NCBI RefSeq assembly: GCF_900129095.1
Contig: NZ_FQVA01000002.1
Location: forward strand, 62,001 to 126,000
Length of the DNA stretch: 64,000 nucleotides
Direction: 5' to 3'
From: Microbulbifer donghaiensis
GTDB lineage: Bacteria > Pseudomonadota > Gammaproteobacteria > Pseudomonadales > Cellvibrionaceae
Part shown: positions 53,794-62,823 of the stretch, piece by piece
How positions within the stretch are numbered: position 1 is the first letter of the stretch
How the letters are laid out: each line of letters starts with the position of its first letter
Position numbers and translations under genes: made by a program
The notes under the pieces: model-generated
What the model was told of the DNA's origin: nothing
What the model saw: the letters and a program-made list of their open reading frames with translations, nothing else
Database searches by the model: none

Positions 53794-55233
53794 TCAGGCC
53801 AGCAGGCTGTCGCCCCAGCTCTCCAGCTGGTCGAGCAGCTCCACCTTCTGTGGAAACTGCGCCCGCAATGCGGCGATTTCCTCGAAATAGGCTTCCAGCG
53901 TGATGCTCGCGCCCGCGGCGGGATCGGTCAGGCGGCGGTAGCGCCACTGCTGCCAGCGCTGCTGTTCCTGCGCCGACAGGGTTTCCGGGAAGTTGCGCGC
54001 GCGCAGGCGGAACAGTAACTCCGGCAGACGCCGGTCGGCGAAGGGCACCTGCCCGGCCAGCGCCTCGGGGCCGCGCTCGGCGAGGTCGCGGTGCAGCTGG
54101 CGGCACAGGTCGCGGTCGTCGTCGTTGAGAAAACCGTCGTAGAGACTGGCTTCGACATCCCGCTGGGGGAATTCGCTGTCGAGAAACACCTGGTGCAGCT
54201 TCTCGGTCAGGTCGACGTCGCGCAGTTTCTGCCAGTTGGCTTCGCAGGCGGCCTTGTCGATGCCGAGTTCAGCCGCGCGCTTGTCGTCGAGCATCTTGGC
54301 CGGGGCCAGCACCGGACACTTGTTCAGGTACACCAGTTTCAACCCGACCGGCAATTCGCCCTCACCGAGCTTATCGCGGGCAGTGTAGAGGCGCTCGCGC
54401 AGGCGCTCCGCGTCGAGGCCGAACAGCGGCTCCGGATCCATGGCCAGGTTGGCGACGATGATCGCGTTGCGGTTCACCGGGTGGTTTGCCAGCGGCACTA
54501 TGTAGGTGAGATGGCCCTGGGATGCGGGCACCTTGCCGGACACGTGCAGCAGCGGCGTGCGGTTGCGCAGATCGATCAGCTTGGCCGCCTCCTGCTTGCG
54601 CCGCAACCGGTAGACATAGTCGTACAGCTTGGGCTGTCTGCTGCGCACCAGTCGCGCCATATCGATGGTGGCACGCACGTCGGACAGCGCATCGTGCGCC
54701 CCTTCGTGGGCGATACCGTTGGCGGCGGTGAGTTCCTCCAGGCGGAAGGAGGGCACGCTCTCTCCGTTAGCGGCTTCTCGCTCCGGCCACTGGATGCCCT
54801 GGGGGCGCAGGGCGTAGGTGAGGCGCACCATATCGATGATGTCCCAGCGGCTGTTGCCGGAGCGCCACTCGCGCTCGTAGGGGTCCAGCAGGTTCCGGTA
54901 GAGGGTGTGGCGGGTCACCTCGTCGTCGAAGCGCAGGCTGTTGTAGCCGACGCCACAGGTACCGGGTGTGCCCAGCTCGGCGACAATGCGCTGGATAAAC
55001 TCCAGCTCCGACACGCCTTCGGCCAGGGCGCGCTGGGGGCTGATACCGGTGACCAGGCTGGCCATCGGCTGCGGCAGGCAGTCGCTGGCGGGGCGGCTGT
55101 AGAGCATCAGCGGTTCGCCGACGATATTGAGATCCTCGTCGGTGCGGATGCCGGCGAACTGGGACGGCTTGTCCGCGCCCGGATCCGTGCCCCAGGTTTC
55201 GTAGTCGTGCCAGTAAAGTGTGGAATTGCTCAC
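53794..55233 (-). CDS. sbcB: Exodeoxyribonuclease I
   Basis: A 479-residue 3'-5' single-strand DNA exonuclease of the DnaQ/DEDD superfamily, acting in recombination and mismatch repair. Exo I motif DYETWGTDPGADKPSQF contains D and E. CGVGYNSLRFDDEVTRH is motif II, and HEGAHDALSDVRATIDMARL is motif III. The SH3-like and helical C-terminal domains fill about 200-479. It matches the E. coli SbcB length. No recombination partner is adjacent. Confidence 0.96.
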   Translation of the reverse strand: MSNSTLYWHDYETWGTDPGADKPSQFAGIRTDEDLNIVGEPLMLYSRPASDCLPQPMASLVTGISPQRALAEGVSELEFIQRIVAELGTPGTCGVGYNSLRFDDEVTRHTLYRNLLDPYEREWRSGNSRWDIIDMVRLTYALRPQGIQWPEREAANGESVPSFRLEELTAANGIAHEGAHDALSDVRATIDMARLVRSRQPKLYDYVYRLRRKQEAAKLIDLRNRTPLLHVSGKVPASQGHLTYIVPLANHPVNRNAIIVANLAMDPEPLFGLDAERLRERLYTARDKLGEGELPVGLKLVYLNKCPVLAPAKMLDDKRAAELGIDKAACEANWQKLRDVDLTEKLHQVFLDSEFPQRDVEASLYDGFLNDDDRDLCRQLHRDLAERGPEALAGQVPFADRRLPELLFRLRARNFPETLSAQEQQRWQQWRYRRLTDPAAGASITLEAYFEEIAALRAQFPQKVELLDQLESWGDSLLA

Positions 55234-55292
55234 ATGTCCCCCTGTTTTTGGGATGCATCATAGCATTGGGGGCTCGGGACTTAGACCGAAGT

Positions 55293-55446
55293 GTAGGATG
55301 GGCAAAGCGCAGCGTGCCCATCAATCGGCGCGGTGATGGGCACATCGCTGCGCTCCTTTGACTCGCGCCGTCCATGGCGCTCGCCCGCTTCGCGGGCGCC
55401 TTCCGCGTCCAAGTGGGCAGTCCCTGCCGATTTGTGCCCATCCTAC
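55293..55446. repeat. 154-bp GTAGGATGGGC-type extended palindrome
   Basis: GTAGGATGGGCA (55293-55304) pairs perfectly with TGCCCATCCTAC (55435-55446). Inside are nested hairpins, including GATGGGCA/TGCCCATC at 55298-55321 and the GCGCAGCG/CGCTGCGC repeats. This GTAGGATGGGC...GCGCAGCGTGCCCATC pattern is a widely scattered intergenic element in proteobacteria. It fills most of the sbcB-VOC gap. Confidence 0.75.
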
Positions 55447-55516
55447 CGGGCTCAGGGCTGGACAAAGATTCAAGCGCGGCACACCATTGCCCGACACTAA
55501 TACAAGGAGAGTAGCC

Positions 55517-55966
55517 ATGACCGTCAAACCCATTCCCGATGGATACCACAGCGTAACCCCCTACCTGAGCGTCAACGGCGCCGCCAGGGCGATAGATTTC
55601 TACGCGCAGGCGTTCGGCGCCCGCGAGCTGTTCCGCTTCCCGATGCCTGACGGCAGCATCGCCCACGCGGAAATCCAGATCGGCGACACCCGTATTTCGC
55701 TGGCCGACGACAATGAAGAGGGCGGTCTGCTGAGCCCGCAGGGCAGCTCGCCCGTCGGCCTGCTGCTGTACGTGGACGATGTCGACGCCGTCTTCACCCG
55801 CGCCGTCGAGGCCGGTGCCTCCGTCAAGCGTCCGCTGGAAGACCAGTTTTACGGCGATCGCAGCGGTACCCTGCAGGATCCCTTTGGCCATGTCTGGTTC
55901 CTGGCCACCCATATCGAGGATGTGCCGGAAGACGAACTGGAGCGCCGCGCGGCGGAACTCTCCTGA
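55517..55966 (+). CDS. VOC family protein (glyoxalase/PhnB-like)
   Basis: A 149-residue vicinal-oxygen-chelate fold protein. The start MTVKPIPDGYHSVTPYLSVN has AAGGAGAG seven bases upstream; a longer frame through the palindrome is rejected. Two beta-alpha-beta-beta-beta modules are visible (AARAIDFYAQAFGARELFRF; VDAVFTRAVEAGASVKRPLE), with DPFGHVWFLATHIE near the end. PhnB-like members often lack a known reaction, and none can be assigned here. It stands alone between two intergenic palindromes. Confidence 0.85.
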   Translation: MTVKPIPDGYHSVTPYLSVNGAARAIDFYAQAFGARELFRFPMPDGSIAHAEIQIGDTRISLADDNEEGGLLSPQGSSPVGLLLYVDDVDAVFTRAVEAGASVKRPLEDQFYGDRSGTLQDPFGHVWFLATHIEDVPEDELERRAAELS

Positions 55967-55985
55967 GCCGCCGGGCAACGGCTCC

Positions 55986-56061
55986 GGTCCTGCTGCTGGT
56001 GGCCAGTCGGGAAATATTTACCGATCAGGTTTTTTGCCGGCTGGCCACCAGCAGCAGGACC
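55986..56061 (+). repeat. Class I intergenic hairpin (VOC-argS gap)
   Basis: Perfect 21-base arms (55986-56006 and 56041-56061, GGTCCTGCTGCTGGTGGCCA plus G). The loop contains GGGAAATATTTACCGATCAG followed by a T-run. This core is the same as in the copy at 31062-31137, although the arms differ. Confidence 0.85.
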
Positions 56062-56176
56062 TCACGCAGTGCCGAAATCTCGGCGCCCGCTTGTCCCAAG
56101 TTCCGGGCGGCCGGTTGCAAAGCCGCCCCCGCCCATTAAAATCCCGCGTTCCCACGAATTACAGCAGCAGTCCCCT

Positions 56177-57913
56177 ATGAATATTCGCCAACTCCTCTCC
56201 GACAAGTTCCAGGCCGCCATGCTTGCCGCCGGCATTCCCGAAGATTGCGGCCCGGTGGTGGCGCCGGCGAAGAAAGCGGGCTTCGGCGACTACCAGGCCA
56301 ACGGCGCCATGGGCGCGGCCAAGCGCATGGGCACCAACCCCCGTGAACTGGCGGCGAAGATCCTCGAGCAGCTGGACCAGGGCGACATGATCGACAAGGT
56401 CGAGATCGCCGGCCCCGGCTTTATGAATATTCACCTGAGCGAACAGTGGCTGGCCGACAAACTGGCCGCCGCGGAGAAGGACGAGCGGCTGAATATCGCC
56501 GCAGTGGACCAGCCGCAGACGGTGGTGATCGACTACTCCCACCCCAACCTGGCGAAGGAGATGCACGTCGGCCACCTGCGCACCACCATTATCGGTGACG
56601 CCCTGGCGCGCCTGCTGGAATTCCAGGGCCACAAGGTAGTCCGCCAAAACCATATGGGCGACTGGGGCACCCAGTTCGGCATGCTGCTGGCGCACCTGTC
56701 CGACAAACTGGCCGACAGTGACGCCGAGGTAGCCTTGGCAGACCTGGAAGTGTTCTACCGCGAAGCCAAAGTGCGCTTTGACGAAGAGGAAGGCTTTGCC
56801 GACCGCGCCCGTGAATACGTCGTGAAACTGCAGGGTGGTGACGAGCAGTGCCTGAAACTGTGGCAGCAGTTTATCGATATCTCCATCAGCCACTGTGAGG
56901 AGATCTACTCCAAGCTGAACGTCACCCTCAAGCAGGAAGACGTCTACGCCGAGAGCCAGTACAACGACGACCTGCCGGTGCTGGTGAAGGAGCTGCTGGA
57001 CCGCGGTATCGCCGTGGAAGACCAGGGTGCCATCGTCGTATTCCTGGAGGAAATGGCCGACAAGGAGGGCAACCCCAGCCCGATGATCATCCAGAAGAAA
57101 GGCGGCGGCTACCTGTATGCCACCACCGACCTGGCTGCCATCCGCTACCGTGCCAACCAGCTGCACGCGGACCGCATCCTCTACGTGGTGGACGCGCGCC
57201 AGTCCCTGCACCTGCAGCAGGCCTTTACCGCCTCGCGCAAGGCCGGCTTCCTGCCGGAGTCGGTCACTCTGGAACACTGCGCCTTTGGCACCATGATGGG
57301 CGACGACGGTAAGCCGTTCAAAACCCGCACCGGAGGCACGGTAAAACTGGCCGCACTGCTCGACGAAGCTATCGAGCGCGCCGAAAAGCTGGTGGCGGAA
57401 AAGAACCCGGACCTGGATGCCGACACCTGCGCCGAAATCGCGCGCAAGGTGGGTATCGGCGCGGTCAAGTACGCAGACCTGAGCAAGACGCGCACCAACG
57501 ATTACATATTCGGCTGGGAAGCAATGCTGAGCTTCGAGGGCAACACCGCGCCCTACCTGCAGTATGCCTACACTCGCGTGCGTTCCATCTTCCGCCGCGC
57601 CGGCATCGAGCCGGGCGAACTGACCGGCGACATCCAGCTGGGTACCGCCGAGGAGCGCGCCCTGGCGGTCAAACTGTGCCAGTTTGGCGAAGTCCTGGAT
57701 CAGGTTGCCAAGGACACCTTCCCGCACATGCTGTGCAGCTACCTCTACGATCTGGCCAGCGCCTATATGGCCTTCTACGAGGCCTGCCCGGTGCTGAAAG
57801 AAGGTGTCAGCGAAGAACAGAAAAACAGCCGCCTGCAGCTGTGCGACCTGGTCGCCCGCACCATCGCCACCGGGCTGGGCCTGCTCGGTATTGAAGTGAT
57901 GGAGCAGATGTAA
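56177..57913 (+). CDS. argS: Arginyl-tRNA synthetase
   Basis: A 578-residue class I synthetase that charges tRNA-Arg. The start is at [20 protein letters not shown], the usual N-terminus; a 36-codon extension through the upstream palindrome is rejected. The HIGH-type motif is in [13 protein letters not shown], and the KMSKS-equivalent region is [20 protein letters not shown]. The DALR anticodon-binding domain closes the protein ([20 protein letters not shown]). The ribosome site is weak. A class II hairpin follows the stop. Confidence 0.97.
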   Translation: MNIRQLLSDKFQAAMLAAGIPEDCGPVVAPAKKAGFGDYQANGAMGAAKRMGTNPRELAAKILEQLDQGDMIDKVEIAGPGFMNIHLSEQWLADKLAAAEKDERLNIAAVDQPQTVVIDYSHPNLAKEMHVGHLRTTIIGDALARLLEFQGHKVVRQNHMGDWGTQFGMLLAHLSDKLADSDAEVALADLEVFYREAKVRFDEEEGFADRAREYVVKLQGGDEQCLKLWQQFIDISISHCEEIYSKLNVTLKQEDVYAESQYNDDLPVLVKELLDRGIAVEDQGAIVVFLEEMADKEGNPSPMIIQKKGGGYLYATTDLAAIRYRANQLHADRILYVVDARQSLHLQQAFTASRKAGFLPESVTLEHCAFGTMMGDDGKPFKTRTGGTVKLAALLDEAIERAEKLVAEKNPDLDADTCAEIARKVGIGAVKYADLSKTRTNDYIFGWEAMLSFEGNTAPYLQYAYTRVRSIFRRAGIEPGELTGDIQLGTAEERALAVKLCQFGEVLDQVAKDTFPHMLCSYLYDLASAYMAFYEACPVLKEGVSEEQKNSRLQLCDLVARTIATGLGLLGIEVMEQM

Positions 57914-57962
57914 CGCTCGCGCCCGCGCCAAGACCGGAATAGATTCCGGAGCGTGATGCTAA

Positions 57963-58075
57963 GGTCCTGTTGCCGGTGGCTATATGCCAGACCTTACGCG
58001 GCCAAGGATGGCCGCGTAGAGCGTACAGGGACGTATTCACAGCGTGTCTGGCATATAGCCACCGGCAATAGGACC
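57963..58075 (+). repeat. Class II intergenic hairpin (argS-SDR gap)
   Basis: The 30-base arms (57963-57992 and 58046-58075) pair with a single G-T wobble; the outer part is GGTCCTGTTGCCGGTGGC. Inside are a nested perfect hairpin TACGCGGCC/GGCCGCGTA and the class II cassette TACAGGGACGTATTCACAGC. The flanks AAGG and GGACCGCCC match other members. Confidence 0.85.
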
Positions 58076-58104
58076 GCCCGAAAACCGCGAACGAAAAACA
58101 AATC

Positions 58105-58986
58105 TTGAAAATACTGATCACCGGCGCCTCCGGCCTGCTCGGCCGCAGCGTCTTCAAGCAGCTCAATGCCAATCCCGCATTCGAGGTAACCGGCACCGCC
58201 TACTCCCGCACCGGCGACAACCTCCTACGACTGGACCTCACCGATGCTGCCGCCGTAGCGGAAATGCTGCGCAAGATTCAGCCACAGGTGGTCATCCACT
58301 GCGCCGCCGAACGCTGGCCGGATCGCTGCACACAGAATCCCGATGCGGCCTGGCAGCTCAATGTGCAGAGTACCGAGAAGCTGGCACAACTGTGCCGCGA
58401 TATCGATGCACAGCTGGTGTATATCTCCACCGACTATGTGTTCGATGGCAGTGCGGCGCCCTACTCTGTCGACAACCAGCCCAACCCCATCAACTTCTAC
58501 GGCCGCAGCAAACTGGCCGGCGAAGAAGCGGTACTCGGCAACGGCGATCACTGGGTACTGCGCGTGCCGCTGCTGTTCGGCCCGGTGACTTATCTGCGCG
58601 AATCCGGCGTAACCGCCCTGCTGGAAACCATTCGCAACCCAGAACCAACAGCGCTGGACGACTGGGCGATTCGCTATCCCACCAGCGTCGAGGACGTGGC
58701 CCAGGTTCTGGAACAGTGTCTGCTGAAGTCCAAGGCGGGCACCCGCTTTGCAGGCACTTACCACTGGAGTGGCGATATCGCCTGCACGCGCTACCAACTG
58801 GCCAAGCTCGTTGCGGAGAGCTGCGCGCTGACTGCGGACCACCTGTCGGGGGACTCCGCCCCGCAGTTTAACGAGCCACGCCCGTACAACTGTCAGCTGG
58901 ACAAGTCGCGCCTTGCCGATATGGGGATTGAGGCCGGCGAACCGCTGCCGCAGCAGCTGGCGCGCTACCTGCAGCCGTTTCTGTAA
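58105..58986 (+). CDS. RmlD-like extended SDR (dTDP-4-dehydrorhamnose reductase family)
   Basis: A 293-residue NAD(P)-binding protein of the RmlD_sub_bind family, with a TTG start. GASGLLGRS is the dinucleotide motif, VYISTDYVFDGSAAPY is the family signature, and the catalytic pair is in NFYGRSKLAGEE (YxxxK). No other dTDP-rhamnose gene is nearby, so it may instead resemble the MAT2B-like or tRNA/sugar-modifying members of this family. Substrate not assigned. It lies 190 bp after argS. Confidence 0.82.
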   Translation: MKILITGASGLLGRSVFKQLNANPAFEVTGTAYSRTGDNLLRLDLTDAAAVAEMLRKIQPQVVIHCAAERWPDRCTQNPDAAWQLNVQSTEKLAQLCRDIDAQLVYISTDYVFDGSAAPYSVDNQPNPINFYGRSKLAGEEAVLGNGDHWVLRVPLLFGPVTYLRESGVTALLETIRNPEPTALDDWAIRYPTSVEDVAQVLEQCLLKSKAGTRFAGTYHWSGDIACTRYQLAKLVAESCALTADHLSGDSAPQFNEPRPYNCQLDKSRLADMGIEAGEPLPQQLARYLQPFL

Positions 58987-59033
58987 ACGGGCGCAACAGT
59001 AAGAAACCGCAGTGAAACTAGCGGAAACCGCCG

Positions 59034-59354
59034 TCAGGCGATTTCCGCAGGTGGGGATGAAGACGAGGAAATCCGGCTGGCCACCAGGGTCAGCCCGGGC
59101 ATTTTTTCCAGCTGCCCGATAGGGGCCCGAATCGCTTCCGCAACCAGCGCATCCTCAAGCAGCTGCGATGCGGCGCTCAGTTGGTGGTTCTGCAAAACCC
59201 ACAATTCCGAATACCAGGCCAGGGGGCCAGTTTCCTCCTGCGGTACGTCGACCACAGATTTTTGCATCAGAACCGAGATTCCAGCCTGTTCCAGCAACGT
59301 AAACAGGTGACAAACGAGCAATTGGTCGCTGGCGATGAAGATCCGTTGCGCCAT
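59034..59354 (-). CDS. DUF2007-type putative signal-transducing protein
   Basis: A 106-residue protein with a ferredoxin-like DUF2007 fold (MAQRIFIASDQLLVCHLFTLLEQAGISVLM; YSELWVLQNHQLSAASQLLED). PF09413 is named a putative prokaryotic signal-transducing domain; no function is proven. The Ser-rich tail RISSSSSPPAEIA looks disordered. It converges with the RmlD-like gene and lies upstream of nothing on its strand. Confidence 0.7.
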   Translation of the reverse strand: MAQRIFIASDQLLVCHLFTLLEQAGISVLMQKSVVDVPQEETGPLAWYSELWVLQNHQLSAASQLLEDALVAEAIRAPIGQLEKMPGLTLVASRISSSSSPPAEIA

Positions 59355-59851
59355 GATCAGAATTTCCGCAATCCTTGCCGGCTGGCAGCCTCAGCAACTT
59401 CGTTATCTTTATATTTATCGCTTTCAGTGCCTCGAATAACGCCGAAAAAATATTCGAGTACCATTTAAGGTAGACCAGCAGCGGGAATTTCGCGACGCAA
59501 TGCGGAGACCTGAAGCGCAATAACGCGCCAGGCTGCTGCCGAGGCGACGGCACCCGTACGCCGCTAGAATAAAATTGCACCAAAGTCGCAAAGACAGGAT
59601 TTCGCGCACGTTTTTCTTCAAAAAACAGCACTTTTGACGCTAAAAACCGGCAGATTGCCGGCATCGCTCGCGATTGCTAAGATGCGCGCCGGCCGATACG
59701 GCTGCCATCCCGTTCTTTCCCAGGATCTGTTCCCCGTATATCCGCTGTGCGGAGACCGCGGACCTATTGAGAAAGCGGGACAGAGACCAGGTGCTATTTT
59801 TAACCGCGAGCGCACCAGCGACGACTCCCTGCGATTACAGGAACGAAGTTT
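59355..59851. other. 497-bp gap before gcvP
   Basis: There is no credible gene here. Only a short hairpin CCGGCAGATTGCCGG (59647-59661) is evident. I looked for the paired glycine-riboswitch aptamers often found ahead of gcv genes and did not see them. The region must hold the gcvP promoter, but no clear -35/-10 pair was found. Confidence 0.4.
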
Positions 59852-62743
59852 ATGACCCAGCCATCTCTTCAGCAGTTGGAACAACACGACGCCTTTATCT
59901 CCCGCCATATCGGCCCCGACGCCGAGCAGGTTCAGGCGATGCTGAAAACCCTCGGCGTCTCCAGCCTTGACGAGCTGATCGAGAAGACAGTACCCGAGGC
60001 TATCCGCAAAACCGACGAGCTGGACCTCGCGGATGCGGTCAACGAGGTAGAGGCGCTGGCTGAGCTGAAAGCACTGGCGGGCCGCAATAAGATTTACCGC
60101 ACCTTTATCGGTATGGGTTACCACGACACCATCACGCCGAACGTGATCCTGCGCAACGTGCTGGAGAACCCGGGCTGGTACACCGCCTACACCCCGTACC
60201 AGCCGGAGATCGCCCAGGGCCGCCTCGAAGGCCTGCTGAACTTCCAGCAGATGATCATGGACCTGACCGGTATGGAGCTGGCCAACGCCTCCATGCTGGA
60301 CGAGGGCACCGCTGCCGCGGAAGCCATGGCCATGTGCAAGCGCCAGGTGAAGCGCAACAAGTCCAACGTATTTTTCGTCGATCGGGACTGCCACCCGCAG
60401 ACCATTGCCGTGGTCAAGACCCGCGCCGAGCACTTCGGCTTCGAAGTCGTTGTCGGCGATGTGGAAAAAGAGTTGCCGGCGGATCTGTTCGGCGCGCTGC
60501 TGCAGTACCCGGGTACTACCGGTGTCGTGCGCGACCTGTCCGACATCATCGCCAAGGTGCACGAAGCCAACGGCCTGGTGACCGTCGCCGCCGATCTGAT
60601 GAGCCTCGTTGCGCTAAAGGCGCCGGGCGACATGGGCGCGGACGTAGTGGTCGGCTGTAACCAGCGCTTCGGTATCCCGATGGGCTACGGCGGCCCGCAC
60701 GCCGGTTTCTTCGCCTTCCGCGAAGCTTACAAGCGCTCCGCGCCCGGCCGCATTATCGGTGTCTCCGTGGACAGCAAAGGCAAGCGCGCCCTGCGTATGG
60801 CCATGCAAACCCGCGAGCAGCACATCCGCCGCGAGAAGGCCAACTCCAATATCTGTACCTCCCAGGTACTGCTGGCGGTAATGAGCGCCTTCTATGCGAT
60901 CTACCACGGTCCCGAAGGCCTGAAGACCATCGCCGCGCGTATCCAGCGCCTGGCTGATATTCTCGCCGCCGCACTGAAGAAGGAAGGCTTCGACCTGGCC
61001 CACGACAGCTGGTTCGACACCCTGACCGTCACCGTCGGCGGCAAGCAGGGCGAGATCTACCAGCGCGCCCTGGATGCGGAAATCAACCTGCGCAAGGTCG
61101 GCGCCGATGCCCTCGGCGTCAGCCTGAACGAGACCACCACGCTGCAGGACGTGTCCGACATCATCAACGCGTTCACCGGCACCGCGCACAGCCTCGACCT
61201 GCGCGCACTGGACAGCGAGATCGCCGCCAAGGGTCCGCAGGGCCTGCCGAACTCCCTGGTACGCTCCAGCGAATTCCTGACGCACCCGGTCTTCAACACC
61301 TACCACTCCGAGACCGAGATGCTGCGCTACCTGAAGTCCCTGGAATCCAAGGACATTGCGCTGAACCACAGCATGATCCCGCTGGGCTCCTGCACCATGA
61401 AGCTGAACGCCACCGCGGAAATGATCCCGGTGACCTGGCCGGAGTTCGGCAAGCTGCACCCGTTTGCGCCCGCCGACCAGGCCCAGGGCTACGCAGAGAT
61501 GTTCCAGCAGCTGGAACAGATGCTGGCGGCCTGTACCGGCTACGACGCCGTGAGCCTGCAGCCGAATGCCGGCTCCCAGGGCGAGTACGCCGGCCTGGTG
61601 GCGATCAAGAAATACTTCGAAGCCAAGGGCGAGACCCAGCGCGACATCTGCCTGATTCCGGCTTCCGCCCACGGTACCAACCCGGCTTCCGCGATGATGG
61701 TGAGCATGAAGGTGGTTGTGGTTGCCTGTGACAACAAGGGCAACGTCGACATCGACGACCTGAAGGCGAAGATCGAAGAACACGGCGACCGCATCGCCGC
61801 GCTGATGGTTACCTATCCGTCCACCCACGGCGTGTTCGAGGAAGGCATCCGCGAGATCTGCGACCTGGTGCACCAGGCCGGCGGCCAGGTCTACATCGAC
61901 GGCGCCAACATGAACGCCCTGATCGGCGTGGCCGCACCGGGCCAGTTCGGCGGCGACGTTTCGCACCTGAACCTGCACAAGACCTTCTGTATCCCGCACG
62001 GCGGCGGCGGCCCGGGCATGGGCCCGATCGCAGTTGGCAAGCACCTGGAGCCCTACCTGGCCGGTCACCCGGTGACCGAGGTACCGGGCACCGACACGGC
62101 CAACGGCACCATTTCCGCAGCACCCTGGGGCTCCGCCAGCATCCTGCCGATCAGCTGGATGTACATCCGCATGATGGGCAAGCAGGGTATGAAGCGCGCC
62201 ACCGAAATGGCGATCCTGAATGCCAACTATGTGGCCAGGAAACTGAGCGAGCACTACTCACTGCTGTACACCGGCACCAACGGCTTCGTCGCCCACGAAT
62301 GCCTGGTGGACCTGCGCCCGCTGAAAGAGGCGAGCGGCATCAGCGAGGAAGATATCGCCAAGCGCCTGATGGACTTCGGCTTCCACGCCCCCACCATGTC
62401 CTTCCCGGTGGCCGGCACCCTGATGATCGAGCCGACCGAAAGTGAGTCGCAGGAAGAACTGGACCGCTTCATCATGGCAATGGCCACCATCCGCCAGGAA
62501 ATCCAGGATGTCATCGATGGCAAACACAGCGCCGAGGACAACCCGCTGCACAATGCACCGCACACCCTCGACGACGTGATGGCGGACCAGTGGGCTCACA
62601 GCTACTCCCGCGATGTGGCCGGTCGCCCGGCTGCGTGGCTGAAGGAACACAAGGTGTGGCCGGCTTCCAACCGTATCGACAACGTCTATGGCGACCGCAA
62701 CCTGATCTGTTCCTGCCCGCCGGTTGAGAGCTACATGGAGTAA
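59852..62743 (+). CDS. gcvP: Glycine dehydrogenase (decarboxylating), P-protein
   Basis: A 963-residue PLP enzyme of the glycine cleavage system. It decarboxylates glycine and passes the aminomethyl group to lipoyl-GcvH. Two homologous halves are fused, as in the single-chain P-protein. The PLP lysine is in [20 protein letters not shown] (near 709). Other conserved blocks are [19 protein letters not shown] and [18 protein letters not shown]. gcvT and gcvH are not in the window. A strong bidirectional terminator follows. Confidence 0.98.
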   Translation: MTQPSLQQLEQHDAFISRHIGPDAEQVQAMLKTLGVSSLDELIEKTVPEAIRKTDELDLADAVNEVEALAELKALAGRNKIYRTFIGMGYHDTITPNVILRNVLENPGWYTAYTPYQPEIAQGRLEGLLNFQQMIMDLTGMELANASMLDEGTAAAEAMAMCKRQVKRNKSNVFFVDRDCHPQTIAVVKTRAEHFGFEVVVGDVEKELPADLFGALLQYPGTTGVVRDLSDIIAKVHEANGLVTVAADLMSLVALKAPGDMGADVVVGCNQRFGIPMGYGGPHAGFFAFREAYKRSAPGRIIGVSVDSKGKRALRMAMQTREQHIRREKANSNICTSQVLLAVMSAFYAIYHGPEGLKTIAARIQRLADILAAALKKEGFDLAHDSWFDTLTVTVGGKQGEIYQRALDAEINLRKVGADALGVSLNETTTLQDVSDIINAFTGTAHSLDLRALDSEIAAKGPQGLPNSLVRSSEFLTHPVFNTYHSETEMLRYLKSLESKDIALNHSMIPLGSCTMKLNATAEMIPVTWPEFGKLHPFAPADQAQGYAEMFQQLEQMLAACTGYDAVSLQPNAGSQGEYAGLVAIKKYFEAKGETQRDICLIPASAHGTNPASAMMVSMKVVVVACDNKGNVDIDDLKAKIEEHGDRIAALMVTYPSTHGVFEEGIREICDLVHQAGGQVYIDGANMNALIGVAAPGQFGGDVSHLNLHKTFCIPHGGGGPGMGPIAVGKHLEPYLAGHPVTEVPGTDTANGTISAAPWGSASILPISWMYIRMMGKQGMKRATEMAILNANYVARKLSEHYSLLYTGTNGFVAHECLVDLRPLKEASGISEEDIAKRLMDFGFHAPTMSFPVAGTLMIEPTESESQEELDRFIMAMATIRQEIQDVIDGKHSAEDNPLHNAPHTLDDVMADQWAHSYSRDVAGRPAAWLKEHKVWPASNRIDNVYGDRNLICSCPPVESYME

Positions 62744-62776
62744 CCTCTGTCCCGCAGCGGATGTAACTGGTAAATC

Positions 62777-62810
62777 AAAAATGGCGAGCTTTCTAGCTCG
62801 CCATTTTTTT
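62777..62810. terminator. Bidirectional intrinsic terminator after gcvP
   Basis: AAAAATGGCGAGCT and AGCTCGCCATTTTT form a perfect 14-bp stem with a TTCT loop, followed by more T on the plus strand and preceded by A on the same strand. It can therefore terminate both gcvP and the convergent acyltransferase gene. Confidence 0.9.
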
Positions 62811-62823
62811 GTGCCGTTGTTTG

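Noticed and set aside
59665..59851. Glycine riboswitch ahead of gcvP
   Set aside because: The conserved aptamer cores were not seen in the upstream sequence.
60614..62254. Long open frame (546 codons) on the minus strand inside gcvP
   Set aside because: Shadow of the gcvP reading frame; composition is non-biological and no family motif is present.
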